A DNA stretch of 64,000 bases from Luteibacter jiangsuensis (GTDB lineage Bacteria > Pseudomonadota > Gammaproteobacteria > Xanthomonadales > Rhodanobacteraceae): assembly GCF_030812295.1 (NCBI RefSeq), contig NZ_JAUSSK010000005.1, positions 310,001 to 374,000 on the forward strand, given 5' to 3'. The translations under genes were made by a program, and so were the position numbers. Below the pieces are notes generated by a model. It was not told the origin of the DNA. It made no database searches and saw only the letters and a list, made by a program, of their open reading frames with translations. The stretch's first letter is position 1. Every line of letters begins with the position of its first letter. Positions 48,782 through 58,651 of this stretch are shown piece by piece.

Positions 48782-51202
48782 ATGAAGCGTATCGCCGCCC
48801 TGATCTTGCTTGCCTCCCTGTCCGCCAATGCGCTTGCCTTCGAGCCGTTCGTCGTTTCCGACATCCGCATCGACGGCCTCACGCGCATCGCGCAAGGCAC
48901 GGTGCTGAGCTACCTTCCGATCGAGAAGGGTGAAACCCTGAGCGACGACAAGGCGCAAGCCGCCATTCGCGCCCTTTACCAAACCAAGTTCTTCAGCGAC
49001 GTCGAACTCGACCGCCAGGGCGACATCCTGGTGATCAAGGTCGTCGAGCGCCCGGCCATCGCCAAGCTCACGCTGCGCGGCAACAAGGACATCAAGGAAG
49101 ACGACCTGCGCAAGGGCCTGAAGGAAATCGGCCTGGCCGAAGGCGAGACCTTCGACCGCCTGTCGCTCGACCGCGTGCAGCAGGAACTGATCCGCCAGTA
49201 CTACAACCGCGGCAAGTACAACGTCTCGGTCGATCCGCACGTCACCCGCCTCGACCGCAACCGCGTGGCGATCGACATCGAGATCCGCGAAGGCAAGGCG
49301 GCGAAGATCAAGGAGATCAACGTCGTCGGTAACAAGGCCTTCGCCGACAAGGACATCCGCAAAGGCTTCGAGTCCAACACCACGAACTGGCTGTCCTGGT
49401 ATTCCAAGGACGATCAGTACTCGCGCGAGAAGCTTTCGGGTGACCTGGAAAAGCTCAGCAACTACTACATGAACCGCGGCTACGCCGACTTCGGCATCGA
49501 TTCCACGCAGGTGGCCATCAGCCCGGACAAGCGCGCCATGTACGTGGACGCCAGCGTCAAGGAAGGCGAGGTCTATACCGTCTCCGACGTGAAGCTGCTC
49601 GGCGAACTGATCCTGCCGGAAGACACCCTGCGCAAGCTGGTCTTCATCCACAAGGGCGACACCTTCAACCGTGGCGCCATCGAGGCCAGCACCGACGCGA
49701 TCAAGGGCATCCTCGCCAACATCGGCTACGCCTTCGCCAAGGTCACGCCGATTCCGAAGCTCGACAAGGACAAGCGCACCGCCGATCTCACGCTCTTCAT
49801 CGAGCCGGGCAAGCGCGTGTATGTCCGCCGCGTGGTCTTCCAGGGCAACACCCGCACGGAAGACGAAGTGCTGCGTCGCGAGATGCGCCAGCTCGAAGGC
49901 GCATGGTATTCGCAGGGCGCGATCGACCGTTCGAAGACCCGCCTGCAGCGCCTGGGCTATTTCAAGACCGTGGATATCGACAAGGCGCTGGTCCCCGGCA
50001 CCGTCGACCAGGTCGATCTCACCGCGAAGGTCGAGGAACAGTCCGCCGGTTCGTTGATGTTCGGCGTCGGCTACTCGCAGTACTCCGGCATCATCCTGTC
50101 GGCCTCGGTCTCGCAGAACAACTTCCTGGGTACCGGCGACCGCTTCTCGATCGGCGCTGAAACCAGCACGTACTACAAGCGCGTCAATGCCAGCTACACC
50201 AACCCGTACCTGACCGACTCCGGCGTGCAGATCGGCTACAACCTGGGCTACAGCAAGCTGGATTACGGCGATACCGATCTGGCGAACTACACCTACAGCA
50301 CGAAGTCGTTCGAGACGACGCTGTCGATCCCCATCACCGACTTCGATTCGGTGTCGACCAGCCTCGGTGTCAGCTCCAACCTCATCAACACCTCGTTCTA
50401 CACGCCGCAGCAGCTGGTGGCATACCAGAACGCCCTGGGTAACAAGACGATCCATTCGTGGACGTCCAGCCTGGGCTACACCCACGACACCCGTAACAGC
50501 TACTGGGCCCCGACCCGCGGCGGCCAGCTGACGGCCTCGATCTCGGGCGCGCTGCCGGGCTCCACCGTGCAGTTCTACAAGCTGTTCGGCGAAGCCAACC
50601 ACTATTGGCCGGTCGGCAAGGGCTTCGTGCTCTACCTCGACGGACAGATCGGGTACGGCAAGACCTACGGCCAGACCTACGACAACGACGGCTACGCCAT
50701 CAATGCCGACGGTACCCGTGGCGCGAAGCTCTACAGCAAGGGCGACAAGGTGGAGTTCCCGTTCTGGGAGAACTACTACGCCGGCGGCGTGCGCGACGTG
50801 CGCGGCTTCCAGGACAACACCCTCGGCCCGCGCTTGTGCGACGGCGGCAGCACAACCTCGGTGCCGAACAGCAAGGGCCAGTGCACGGGCGGCTACTACA
50901 GCTACGGCCAGCCGGTCGGTGGCGCGTTCAAGGTACTGGGTACGGCGCAGATGTTCCTGCCCCTGCCCTTCCTGAAGGACGTGAACACGGCACGTGTCTC
51001 CTGGTTCGTCGACGTCGGTAACGTCTACAAGGACTACGGCTCCTTCGACGCCAGCGAACTGCGTGCTTCCACGGGCCTGTCGCTGCAGTGGCAGGCGCCG
51101 ATCGGCCCGTTGATCATCAACTTCGCCGTACCGTTCCGTAAGAAGGATGCCGACAGCCGCTTCGTCGAACGCATCCAGTTCACCTTCGGCAATACGTTCT
51201 AA
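48782..51202 (+). CDS. bamA: BamA, outer membrane protein assembly factor
   Basis: Central beta-barrel of the BAM complex. ATG 48782 gives 806 residues with a Sec signal (MKRIAALILLASLSANALA). Five POTRA repeats span about 22-425, starting FVVSDIRIDGLTRIAQGTV. The C-terminal barrel is from about 430, with the conserved YAGGVRDVRGFQDNTLGPR motif (VRGF, normally in L6) and a terminal Phe in the beta signal FTFGNTF. Usually followed by skp/ompH; that gene is missing here. Confidence 0.98.
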   Translation: MKRIAALILLASLSANALAFEPFVVSDIRIDGLTRIAQGTVLSYLPIEKGETLSDDKAQAAIRALYQTKFFSDVELDRQGDILVIKVVERPAIAKLTLRGNKDIKEDDLRKGLKEIGLAEGETFDRLSLDRVQQELIRQYYNRGKYNVSVDPHVTRLDRNRVAIDIEIREGKAAKIKEINVVGNKAFADKDIRKGFESNTTNWLSWYSKDDQYSREKLSGDLEKLSNYYMNRGYADFGIDSTQVAISPDKRAMYVDASVKEGEVYTVSDVKLLGELILPEDTLRKLVFIHKGDTFNRGAIEASTDAIKGILANIGYAFAKVTPIPKLDKDKRTADLTLFIEPGKRVYVRRVVFQGNTRTEDEVLRREMRQLEGAWYSQGAIDRSKTRLQRLGYFKTVDIDKALVPGTVDQVDLTAKVEEQSAGSLMFGVGYSQYSGIILSASVSQNNFLGTGDRFSIGAETSTYYKRVNASYTNPYLTDSGVQIGYNLGYSKLDYGDTDLANYTYSTKSFETTLSIPITDFDSVSTSLGVSSNLINTSFYTPQQLVAYQNALGNKTIHSWTSSLGYTHDTRNSYWAPTRGGQLTASISGALPGSTVQFYKLFGEANHYWPVGKGFVLYLDGQIGYGKTYGQTYDNDGYAINADGTRGAKLYSKGDKVEFPFWENYYAGGVRDVRGFQDNTLGPRLCDGGSTTSVPNSKGQCTGGYYSYGQPVGGAFKVLGTAQMFLPLPFLKDVNTARVSWFVDVGNVYKDYGSFDASELRASTGLSLQWQAPIGPLIINFAVPFRKKDADSRFVERIQFTFGNTF

Positions 51203-51236
51203 CCGCGGTCTCCAGCGAAGACCCTGTAGAATCATG

Positions 51237-51266
51237 GGGGTGGCCAAGCGCCACCCCTTTTCTTTT
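51237..51266 (+). terminator. Intrinsic terminator between bamA and lpxD
   Basis: GGGGTGGC, loop CAAGC, GCCACCCC, then TTTTCTTTT. Perfect 8-bp GC stem plus T-rich tail, 34 bp after the bamA stop and only 11 bp before the lpxD GTG. A TAGAAT at 51227-51232 could be a weak -10 for lpxD but lacks a convincing -35. The terminator may be partial, tuning lpxD expression. Confidence 0.85.
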
Positions 51267-51277
51267 GGGAGCGTTCC

Positions 51278-52306
51278 GTGAGCGGGAATCCGCAATTCAC
51301 CCTGGCCGAACTGGCCGCCCGCTTCGAGCTCGAAGCGCATGGCGACCCGGCCACCGTCGTGGACGGCGTCGGCACCTTGTCGGCGGCGACCCCGAACCAG
51401 TTCACCTTCCTGTCGAACCCCAAGTACACCTCCCAGCTGGCCGAATCGCAGGCGGGCATCGTGGTACTTGGCGCCGACGCCCTGCCCCTGCGCAAGGGTG
51501 CCGCGCTGGTGGCGAAAGATCCCTACGTCGCCTATGCGAAGATCGCCGCGCTCTTCGAGAAACATGCGGCGGCACCGCACGGCATCCATGTCAGCGCCGT
51601 GGTCTCACCGTCTGCCCGCATCCATCCCACCGCCAGCGTCGGCCCCTGCTGCGTGATCGAGGACGGCGCGGTGATCGAGGAAGGCGTGGTCCTGGGCCCG
51701 CATTGCTCGGTCGGGCCCGGCTGCGTCGTCGGGGCCGGCAGCCGCCTGGTCGCCCGCGTCACCCTGGTGATCCGCGTGACCCTGGGCGAGCGCGTACTGG
51801 TCCATCCCGGCGCCGTGATCGGCTCTGACGGCTTCGGCATCGCCTTCGACCGCGATCATTGGGTGAAGCTGCCACAGCTTGGCGGCGTGCGCATCGGAAA
51901 TGACTGCGAAATCGGCGCCAACACCACCATCGACCGCGGCGCCCTGGAAGACACGGTGCTCGAGGAAGACGTGCGCCTGGACAACCAGATCCAGATCGCC
52001 CACAACGTGCATATCGGCGCACATACCGCCATGGCCGGTTGCTCGGCGGTGGCAGGCAGCGCGAAGATCGGCCGCTACTGCCTCATCGGCGGCAATGCGG
52101 GCGTCCTCGGCCACCTCGAACTGGCCGACCGGGTTACCATCACGGCGAAAAGCCTCGTGACGGCATCGATCAGGGAACCCGGCGAATACTCGTCAGGCTC
52201 CCCGCTGCAGGAAAACCGCCTGTGGCGGCGCAACGCGGCGCGCATGAAACATCTCGACGAGTACGCGCGCCGCCTGGCGGCGCTGGAAAAGGATAAAGGG
52301 CAATGA
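51278..52306 (+). CDS. lpxD: UDP-3-O-acylglucosamine N-acyltransferase
   Basis: Third step of lipid A synthesis. It has 342 residues from GTG 51278 with GGGAG upstream. N-terminal uridine-binding domain ([27 protein letters not shown]), then hexapeptide beta-helix from about 100, with [40 protein letters not shown] containing the catalytic region. The catalytic-type His is expected in QIAHNVHIG. It overlaps fabZ by 4 bp. Confidence 0.97.
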   Translation: MSGNPQFTLAELAARFELEAHGDPATVVDGVGTLSAATPNQFTFLSNPKYTSQLAESQAGIVVLGADALPLRKGAALVAKDPYVAYAKIAALFEKHAAAPHGIHVSAVVSPSARIHPTASVGPCCVIEDGAVIEEGVVLGPHCSVGPGCVVGAGSRLVARVTLVIRVTLGERVLVHPGAVIGSDGFGIAFDRDHWVKLPQLGGVRIGNDCEIGANTTIDRGALEDTVLEEDVRLDNQIQIAHNVHIGAHTAMAGCSAVAGSAKIGRYCLIGGNAGVLGHLELADRVTITAKSLVTASIREPGEYSSGSPLQENRLWRRNAARMKHLDEYARRLAALEKDKGQ

Positions 52307-52776
52307 CCGAAATGAAAGCTGCCGTGACTCTCCCTGTCGACGTGGAGCAGATCCAGCGGCTCCTGCCGCACCGCTACCCGTTCCTGCTGGTGGACAGGGT
52401 GATCGAGATCGAACCCGGCAAGTGCATCACCGCGATCAAGAACGTCAGCATCAACGAGCCGTTCTTCCAGGGCCACTTCCCCGGCCACCCGGTGATGCCG
52501 GGCGTGTTGATCGTCGAGGCCATGGCCCAGACCGCCGGCCTGTTGACCCAGATCACAAGCCAGATCGATGGGAACGCCGGCAGCCCGCTGTTCTACCTGG
52601 TCAAGGTCGACAACGCACGCTTCTCCGCAGTCGTGGCGCCCGGCGACCAGCTGCGCATGGAGGTCTCGCTCAAGCGCCTCATCCGTGGGATGGGCCTGTT
52701 CGAAGCCAAGGCCCTGGTCGACGGCAAAGTGGTCGCCTGCTGCGAACTGATGTGCGCCGCAAGGAGCGACAAATGA
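52303..52776 (+). CDS. fabZ: 3-hydroxyacyl-ACP dehydratase FabZ
   Basis: Dehydratase of type II fatty acid synthesis that competes with lipid A synthesis for 3-hydroxyacyl-ACP. It has 157 residues in a hotdog fold. [21 protein letters not shown] is followed by the active-site helix with [23 protein letters not shown] (His and Glu). It sits between lpxD and lpxA with 4-bp overlaps on both sides, implying translational coupling. Confidence 0.98.
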   Translation: MTEMKAAVTLPVDVEQIQRLLPHRYPFLLVDRVIEIEPGKCITAIKNVSINEPFFQGHFPGHPVMPGVLIVEAMAQTAGLLTQITSQIDGNAGSPLFYLVKVDNARFSAVVAPGDQLRMEVSLKRLIRGMGLFEAKALVDGKVVACCELMCAARSDK

Positions 52777-53546
52777 TCCATCCCACCGCGCAGATCGATC
52801 CGTCCGCCCGCATCGCGGACAACGTCGCCATCGGTGCGTACAGCATCGTCGGCGCGGATGTGGTCATCGGCGAGGGCACGACCGTCGGCCCGCACGTGGT
52901 GATCGAAGGTCCGACCATCATCGGCCGCGACAACCGCATATCGCAGTTCGCTTCCATCGGCGGCCCGCCGCAGGACAAGAAGTGGCAGGGCGAGCGTACC
53001 GAGGTCGTCATCGGCGACCGCAACCTCATCCGCGAGTTCGTCACGATCAATCGAGGCACCGGCGACGGTGGCGGCATCACCCGGATCGGCAACGACAACT
53101 GGCTGCTGGCCTACGTGCACATCGCGCACGATTGCCAGGTGGGCAATCATGTGGTGTTTTCCAACTATTCGGCGCTGGCTGGACATGCGGAGATCGGCGA
53201 CTGGACGATCCTTTCCGGCTATTCGGGCGTGCACCAGTTCTGCAAGGTGGGGGCGCATGCCTTCATCGGCATGGGCTGCCTGGTGGGGTCGGATGTACCG
53301 CCATTCGTGATGATGGCCAACGAGACGCGTGGCCGGCCGCGCGGCATCAACAGCGAAGGGCTCAAGCGCCGCGGCTTCGACACCACGCGCATCGCGGCGA
53401 TCAAACGCGCCTACCGCACGCTGTACATGGCCGGCCTGCCCTTGGCCGAGGCACGCGAGCAGTTGCTTGCCCAGGCCGAGACCAGCGAAGACGTGCGCCA
53501 GATGCTCGAGTTCATCGACCGCAGCGAGCGTTCGCTCGCCCGCTGA
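52773..53546 (+). CDS. lpxA: UDP-N-acetylglucosamine acyltransferase
   Basis: First step of lipid A synthesis. ATG 52773 ([17 protein letters not shown]) gives 257 residues; the longer frame starting in fabZ is not real. Hexapeptide repeats are followed by the catalytic His in [31 protein letters not shown] and the [10 protein letters not shown] segment. C-terminal helical domain is from about 195. Confidence 0.98.
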   Translation: MIHPTAQIDPSARIADNVAIGAYSIVGADVVIGEGTTVGPHVVIEGPTIIGRDNRISQFASIGGPPQDKKWQGERTEVVIGDRNLIREFVTINRGTGDGGGITRIGNDNWLLAYVHIAHDCQVGNHVVFSNYSALAGHAEIGDWTILSGYSGVHQFCKVGAHAFIGMGCLVGSDVPPFVMMANETRGRPRGINSEGLKRRGFDTTRIAAIKRAYRTLYMAGLPLAEAREQLLAQAETSEDVRQMLEFIDRSERSLAR

Positions 53547-53570
53547 CATCCGCTGCGGGAAACGCACACC

Positions 53571-54797
53571 ATGCAGCAGAGCAGCCCTTCGACCGAAACA
53601 CCGCTGATCGCGCTCATCGCGGGCGAGGACTCCGGCGACCAGCTCGGCGCCGATCTCATCGATGCGTTGCGGGCGCGCTTTCCGGGCGCCCGCTTCGTCG
53701 GTATCGGCGGCCCGCGCATGCTCGCCCGTGGCTTCGAATCCTGGTATGACATCCGCGAACTGTCGGTGATGGGTTTCGCCGAAGTCGTGAAGCACCTGCC
53801 ACGGCTGCTCCGCCTGCGCCGGGAACTGCTAGCCAAGCTATTCGCCGCGAAACCCACCCTCACCATCGGCATCGATGCACCCGACTTCACCCTCGGCGTG
53901 GAGCGCAAGCTCAAGGCCGCCGGCCTGGTCACTGCCCACTATGTCAGCCCCTCCGTATGGGCATGGCGCGAAAAACGCGCCGAGAAGATCGGCCACTCGG
54001 CGGAGCGCGTGCTCTGCCTGTTCCCGATGGAGCCCCCGATCTACGCGAAGCATGGCGTCGACGCGCGCTTCGTCGGCCATCCCCTCGCCGACCGCTTTCC
54101 GATGGTGGCCGATCGTGACGGCGCGCGCGACACGCTTGGCCTTCCCCACGACGCGCCCGTGCTCGCCGTCCTGCCCGGCAGCCGTCCAAGCGAGATCGAG
54201 CGCGTGGGTGCCATCTTCATCGAAGCCGCACGGCGCATCGCATCGGTCATGCCGGCATTGCGCATCGTCGTTCCGGCAGCCAACGAGCGCGTGCATGCAC
54301 GGCTCACCGAACTCCTGCACGATTTTCCGGGCACGCCGCCCCTGCTGACAAACGGTCAGGCTCACGAGGCCATGCTCGCCGCCGATGCCGTACTGCTCGC
54401 CTCGGGCACCGCCACTCTGGAAGCCATGCTGGCCAAGCGGCCGATGGTGGTCGGCTACCGGGTCTCACCGACCAGCTATCGCATCGCGCGGATGCTGCGC
54501 ATGCTGAAGACAGATGTTTACAGTCTGCCCAACATTCTCGCCCGTGCCTGCGGCCTGGGCCGTGACCTCCTGGTGCCGGAATTCATGCAGGACGACTGCA
54601 CGGCGGAAAACCTCGCCCAGGCCACCCTGGAACTGCTGGGCGACAGCGAACGCCGCGGCGCTATCGTGGCGGCCTTCGAGTACCTGCACCAGGAACTGCG
54701 CGGAGGCCTCGAAGGCCGCGCGGCCGACCACGCCGCGGACGCCGTGGCCGACCTGGTGGCGGCACCCGGCTTGCCCGTCACGCCCACCGCGCACTAG
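53571..54797 (+). CDS. lpxB: Lipid-A-disaccharide synthase
   Basis: Glycosyltransferase (GT19) joining UDP-2,3-diacylglucosamine and lipid X. It has 408 residues. Family segments: [81 protein letters not shown] and [21 protein letters not shown]. Length slightly above E. coli. It is 24 bp after lpxA. Confidence 0.97.
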   Translation: MQQSSPSTETPLIALIAGEDSGDQLGADLIDALRARFPGARFVGIGGPRMLARGFESWYDIRELSVMGFAEVVKHLPRLLRLRRELLAKLFAAKPTLTIGIDAPDFTLGVERKLKAAGLVTAHYVSPSVWAWREKRAEKIGHSAERVLCLFPMEPPIYAKHGVDARFVGHPLADRFPMVADRDGARDTLGLPHDAPVLAVLPGSRPSEIERVGAIFIEAARRIASVMPALRIVVPAANERVHARLTELLHDFPGTPPLLTNGQAHEAMLAADAVLLASGTATLEAMLAKRPMVVGYRVSPTSYRIARMLRMLKTDVYSLPNILARACGLGRDLLVPEFMQDDCTAENLAQATLELLGDSERRGAIVAAFEYLHQELRGGLEGRAADHAADAVADLVAAPGLPVTPTAH

Positions 54798-54807
54798 GCT
54801 TCCGTCC

Positions 54808-55452
54808 ATGCCACGCAAGCGCAACGTCACCTCCCAGCTCGCCCGCGATCTCGTCGTCGCCGGGGTGGACGAGGCCGGGCGAGGACCGCTTGCCGGGCCT
54901 GTGGTGGTCGCCGCGGTCATCCTCGATCCCGCCCGCCCGATCCGCGGCCTCAACGACTCCAAGCAATTGACCGAGGACGTGCGCGAGAAGCTCTACAGCC
55001 GGATCGTCGAGCGTGCCCTCGCCTACTGCGTGGTCTTCGTCGACCACCAGGAAATCGACCGGATCAATATCTTCCAGGCGACGATGGTGGGCATGACCCG
55101 ATCGCTCATGGGCCTGTCGCTCAGTCCGCACCTGGCCCTGGTCGACGGCAACCGCCTGCCGCGTTCGCTGCCCTGCGAAGGCCGCGCCGTGATCGGCGGC
55201 GACGCCACGGAACCGGCGATCAGCGCCGCCTCGATCCTCGCGAAGGTGAGTCGCGACCGGCACATGCACGCGCTGGACGCGCTGCATCCGGGTTATGGCT
55301 TCTCCAGGCACAAGGGCTATGCCGTGCCCGAGCACCTCGATGCCCTGGACAGGCTCGGTCCCTGCGAAGTGCATAGGCGCAGCTTCGCCCCGGTGAAGCG
55401 CTGGTACCCGGAGCTGGCCGAGGTCAGCGGGGATCTCTTCGAGTCGGCCTGA
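54808..55452 (+). CDS. rnhB: Ribonuclease HII
   Basis: Cleaves RNA at RNA-DNA junctions in DNA. ATG 54808 gives 214 residues; an upstream longer frame is out of frame with lpxB. Active-site carboxylates are in [16 protein letters not shown] (Asp-Glu), LVDGNRLP (Asp) and [19 protein letters not shown] (Asp). The end [14 protein letters not shown] is typical. It follows lpxB by 10 bp; dnaE, often next in other bacteria, is not here. Confidence 0.97.
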   Translation: MPRKRNVTSQLARDLVVAGVDEAGRGPLAGPVVVAAVILDPARPIRGLNDSKQLTEDVREKLYSRIVERALAYCVVFVDHQEIDRINIFQATMVGMTRSLMGLSLSPHLALVDGNRLPRSLPCEGRAVIGGDATEPAISAASILAKVSRDRHMHALDALHPGYGFSRHKGYAVPEHLDALDRLGPCEVHRRSFAPVKRWYPELAEVSGDLFESA

Positions 55453-55506
55453 GCCACGCCGGCCTCGTCGGAAAAATCCTAAAGTCGCGCCGGAACCTGC
55501 CGATAC

Positions 55507-55522
55507 GAGGGCTAACGCCCTC
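55507..55522 (+). terminator. Small hairpin after rnhB, weak terminator candidate
   Basis: GAGGGC, loop TAAC, GCCCTC. It lies 54 bp after the rnhB stop and 42 bp before the next start. No T run, so only a possible mRNA 3' structure. Confidence 0.35.
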
Positions 55523-55564
55523 TCCCGAGGGTGTGCACCTATCCCCTATCGACAGGTACCACCC

Positions 55565-55930
55565 ATGAAGAAGATCGCCATCGTCGTCGCACTGTTCGTC
55601 GCCGCCCCGTTGTCCGCCCACGCCGCCTGTGCCGCCAAGGATTTCACCATCGACGGTTTCGCCGTCAAGCTGCAGCAGGGCTCCGGCCAACCGCGTTTCA
55701 GCATGAAGGGCAACCTCGTCAACAAGTGCGGCGAAGCCGCCGCCGCGCAGATCCGCATCGACGCGAAAGACGCGTCCGGCAAGGTCGTCGCCAGCAAGCA
55801 GGGTTGGCCGGCCGGCACCTCCAACATCGAACCGGGCAAGAGCGTCGATTTCGACCTGGGCCGCCTGTTCCGCTATTCGCCGGACATGCAGGACTACACC
55901 GTGGTCGTGTCGGACGTGAAGGCCTGGTAA
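55565..55930 (+). CDS. Small secreted protein, function unknown
   Basis: Exported protein of 121 residues with a clear Sec signal (MKKIAIVVALFVAAPLSAHA). The mature domain is about 100 residues and beta-rich (RFSMKGNLVNKCGEAAAAQIRIDAKDASGK), with two Cys (CAAKD and NKCGE) that could form a disulfide. The pattern (FxIxG.. NKCGE.. A-x-I-R-I-D.. DASGKVV) looks like a FxLYD-type Ig-like domain, but I do not assign a family. It is followed by a degenerate REP element. Confidence 0.78.
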   Translation: MKKIAIVVALFVAAPLSAHAACAAKDFTIDGFAVKLQQGSGQPRFSMKGNLVNKCGEAAAAQIRIDAKDASGKVVASKQGWPAGTSNIEPGKSVDFDLGRLFRYSPDMQDYTVVVSDVKAW

Positions 55931-55945
55931 GACAAGCCTGGCTCT

Positions 55946-56021
55946 GGTGGGAGAGCCAATTCCGGTGGGGAAACCGGCTCCCACCAGGGGCTCGCTTCGG
56001 CCAGAGGGTCGGCTCCCACCA
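55946..56021. repeat. Degenerate REP elements between a secreted protein gene and moeA
   Basis: GGTGGGAGAGCC at 55946 pairs with GGCTCCCACC at about 55976-55985, and a third half GGTCGGCTCCCACC lies at 56007-56020. The same GTGGGAGCC / GGCTCCCAC heads as the other elements, but the internal hairpins are disrupted. It lies between convergent genes (plus 55930 / minus 56040). Confidence 0.7.
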
Positions 56022-56039
56022 GAGCGTCCAGCGACGGCG

Positions 56040-57230
56040 CTAGATAGACAGCCAAGCCACGCGTTCACCTGTCGCGAACGCCGTCGTTCGCGACGGCAGC
56101 CAGACCAGCGCGTGCGCCGACGCCAGGTTGCTCAGCATGTGCGAGTCCTGGCGCGGCAGCAGTTCCAGTGTGGCGACGCCGTCGACCATGTCCAGGCGCA
56201 TGCGAAGCAGCCTGTCACGCTCGGAGTCCGCTTCGACGTCCGTCTTGAGCACGCCGCTGCGCCATGCCGGCTGTGTGCCATCCTCGCCCTCGAGCCGGGC
56301 CAGCACGGCACGCGCATGCACCGCAAGGCAGACCAGCACGGCTGCCGGGTTGCCCGGCATCCCGAGCAGCGCCTTGCCGTCGCGCATGCCAAACCACAGC
56401 GGTTTACCGGGTTTTTGCGCTACCTTCCAGAACACTTTGCGCACACCGAGTCGATCGGCGACGGCGGGGATGAAATCACGATCGCCGACGGAGACGCCAC
56501 CGCTGGTGACGACGAGGTCCGCGCTGTCGAGGGCGGCGCTCATGGCCTCTTCGAGCGCGCTCTCATCGTCGCGGACATAGGCCACCACGGGCTCGCCATA
56601 ACCGTGTTCGACGAACCATGCGCGCAGTAGCGGTCCGTTGGCGTCATAGACCTGGCCGGGGCCAAGCGGTTCGCCCACGCGCACCACTTCGTCACCGGTG
56701 ACCAGCACCGCCACGCGCGGTCGCCGATGCACTTCGAGCGAATCGATGCCCGCCATGGCCAAGGCCGCGAGCAGTCCGGCGGTGACCCGTTGTCCCGACC
56801 TGGCGATGATGGTGCCGGCACGGAGTTCCTCGCCCTCATGGCGGATGGCCTCCCCCGGGCGCACGCGCTCGCGCAGCACGATGCACTCGCCCGTGCGCTC
56901 GACGATTTCCTGCCGGGCCACGGCGTTCGCGCCATCGGGCAGCATGCCGCCGGTAAGAATGCGCACGGCCTGCCCCGGCCCGACGGTCACCGTCGCGGGG
57001 TTGCCAGCGGCAGCCGTGCCAATGAGCGCCAGAGGTGCCAGTCCGTCTTCGGCTCGCAACGCATAGCCGTCCACGGCGCTCTGGGTGAAGCGCGGCAGCG
57101 CGATGCGCGCCGTCGGCGATTCAGCCAGCACCGCGCCGAGCGCCAGTTCCAGGGGAACCCGGTGCGTCGGCAAGGCACGCACGGCGGTACGGTAATGGTC
57201 GAGCGCCTGTTCGATCGGCAACAGCGCCAT
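56040..57230 (-). CDS. moeA: Molybdopterin molybdenumtransferase
   Basis: Inserts molybdate into adenylylated molybdopterin. ATG 57230 gives 396 residues (MALLPIEQALDHYRTAV). N-terminal substrate region has RFTQSAVDGYALRAED and ILTGGMLPDGANAVARQE. The MoCF-binding domain has VAVLVTGDEVVRVGEPLGPGQVYDANGPLL and LVVTSGGVSVGDRDF, with WKVAQKPGKPLWFG and GMPGNPAAVLV. It starts 1 bp after the moaCB stop. Confidence 0.97.
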   Translation of the reverse strand: MALLPIEQALDHYRTAVRALPTHRVPLELALGAVLAESPTARIALPRFTQSAVDGYALRAEDGLAPLALIGTAAAGNPATVTVGPGQAVRILTGGMLPDGANAVARQEIVERTGECIVLRERVRPGEAIRHEGEELRAGTIIARSGQRVTAGLLAALAMAGIDSLEVHRRPRVAVLVTGDEVVRVGEPLGPGQVYDANGPLLRAWFVEHGYGEPVVAYVRDDESALEEAMSAALDSADLVVTSGGVSVGDRDFIPAVADRLGVRKVFWKVAQKPGKPLWFGMRDGKALLGMPGNPAAVLVCLAVHARAVLARLEGEDGTQPAWRSGVLKTDVEADSERDRLLRMRLDMVDGVATLELLPRQDSHMLSNLASAHALVWLPSRTTAFATGERVAWLSI

Positions 57231-57231
57231 G

Positions 57232-58170
57232 TCAGTGGGCTTCGCCGTAGCCGCCGGGATGCCTGCCACCCGCACGCCCGGTCTCCAGCAGGTGGACCAG
57301 GCCGGGCAAGGTTGCCGCCAGCGACTCGCTCGCGCCCCCACGGCTCCCCGGGAAGGTGACGATCAGCGTATCGCTCGCGTATCCGGCAACACCACGCGAA
57401 AGCATGGCGAAGGGCATGCGCTTCTGGCCGAAGGCCCGCGCGGCTTCCATGATGCCGGGGATCTCCACGTCGAGCATGGGCCGGACCGTGTCCACGGTGA
57501 TATCGCGGGGGCCGAGTCCCGTCCCGCCGACGGTGACGACGAGCGCTACGCCGCCGTCCACCAGCGAACGCAAAAGGTCGGCAAGCACGTCCGCGTCATC
57601 GGCGATCACCGCGTACTCGACCGGCGCGAAGTTTGCCTCGATCAGCGCGTCGCGCACGTGCGCTCCTGCCGTATCCGGCTTGGCACCACTGGCCACCGTA
57701 TCGGACAACACGACTACCGCGGCACTGCGCGGCGTATCCAATGCGCGCCTGTAGTGGGATTTACCGCCGGTCTTGCGCTCGAGACGGCAATCCTCGATAT
57801 GCAGCTCGTCAGGCTCGGCATAGGGCTTGAGCATGTCGTAGATCGTGAGCGCCGCGAGACTGGCCGCCGTGAGTGCTTCCATCTCGACCCCGGTGGGGCC
57901 GATGGTCTGCACTTCAGCGATCACGCGCACGAAGGTATCGGCCAGTTCGTAATGCACGTCCGCCCGGTGGATCGGCAACGGGTGGCACAGCGGAATGAGT
58001 TCATCGGTGCGCTTGGCGGCGAGTATGCCGGCGACACGCGCCGTCTTCAGCGGGTCGCCCTTCTCGGTCTGGCCACTGCGCAACAGGTCGATGCAGGCGG
58101 CAGGGGCATGGAGGGTGGCGGTGGCGCGCGCGACGCGCAGGGAGTCCGGCTTCTGGCTGACGTCTTTCAT
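57232..58170 (-). CDS. moaCB: Bifunctional cyclic pyranopterin synthase / molybdopterin adenylyltransferase (MoaC-MoaB fusion)
   Basis: Protein of 312 residues with two domains. MoaC spans residues about 1-150: KTARVAGILAAKRTDELIPLCHPLPIH, then TGVEMEALTAASLAALTIYDM and KTGGKSHY; it forms cyclic pyranopterin monophosphate with MoaA. MoaB/MogA-like spans about 155-310: AAVVVLSDTVASG, VVTVGGTGLGPRDITVDTV and SRGVAGYASDTLIVTFPGS; it adenylylates molybdopterin. ATG 58170 overlaps moaE by 4 bp. The fusion joins steps that flank the MoaDE step. Confidence 0.93.
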   Translation of the reverse strand: MKDVSQKPDSLRVARATATLHAPAACIDLLRSGQTEKGDPLKTARVAGILAAKRTDELIPLCHPLPIHRADVHYELADTFVRVIAEVQTIGPTGVEMEALTAASLAALTIYDMLKPYAEPDELHIEDCRLERKTGGKSHYRRALDTPRSAAVVVLSDTVASGAKPDTAGAHVRDALIEANFAPVEYAVIADDADVLADLLRSLVDGGVALVVTVGGTGLGPRDITVDTVRPMLDVEIPGIMEAARAFGQKRMPFAMLSRGVAGYASDTLIVTFPGSRGGASESLAATLPGLVHLLETGRAGGRHPGGYGEAH

Positions 58171-58649
58171 CCGTGGCTCGTGTGCGAATGGTGGCGATGC
58201 GGCGTAGCGGCCGGTGCGTCGAGGTCGTCGCGGATGCAACAGCCCTCCACGAAAGCGCTGCTTCCGTCGGCGTAGAACTCTTCCTTCCAGATCGGCGCAC
58301 CATGCTTCACCGCATCCACCGCATAACGGCAGGCGTCGAATGCTTCCGCGCGATGCGGGGCACGGACCACGCAGGCGATCGCGACATCGCCGATGGAAAG
58401 ATCGCCCAGCCGATGGACGATTCGCACATACGGTACCCCGTAGCGCTCGCGCGTTGCGTGCTCGACGTCGCGAATCACCTTCGCGGCCAGCGGCTCGTGC
58501 GCCGTGTACTTCAGGTGATGCACCTGCCGTCCCTCATGGTGGTCGCGCACCGTGCCGACGAAGAGCGCCAGCCCGCCGCATTCCGGGTGGGCATCCAGTT
58601 CCAGCAAGGGCTCGACGGCGACGGCGGTGTGCGAAAGAACCTCATACAT
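58167..58649 (-). CDS. moaE: Molybdopterin synthase catalytic subunit MoaE
   Basis: Large subunit that transfers sulfur from MoaD thiocarboxylate to cyclic pyranopterin. I choose ATG 58649 (160 residues; MYEVLSHTAVAVEPLLELDAHP), since upstream codons overlap moaD. It has ALFVGTVRDHHEGRQVHHLKYTAHEPLA, HRLGDLSIGDVAIACVVRAPHRAEAF and DAVKHGAPIWKEEFY with the catalytic Lys residues. The C-terminal tail is His-rich (PHRHHSHTSHG). Confidence 0.96.
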   Translation of the reverse strand: MYEVLSHTAVAVEPLLELDAHPECGGLALFVGTVRDHHEGRQVHHLKYTAHEPLAAKVIRDVEHATRERYGVPYVRIVHRLGDLSIGDVAIACVVRAPHRAEAFDACRYAVDAVKHGAPIWKEEFYADGSSAFVEGCCIRDDLDAPAATPHRHHSHTSHG

Positions 58650-58651
58650 GT

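Noticed and set aside
48245..51589. 1114-codon minus-strand frame opposite rseP, bamA and lpxD
   Set aside because: Same kind of antisense shadow; all three plus-strand genes have clear family motifs.
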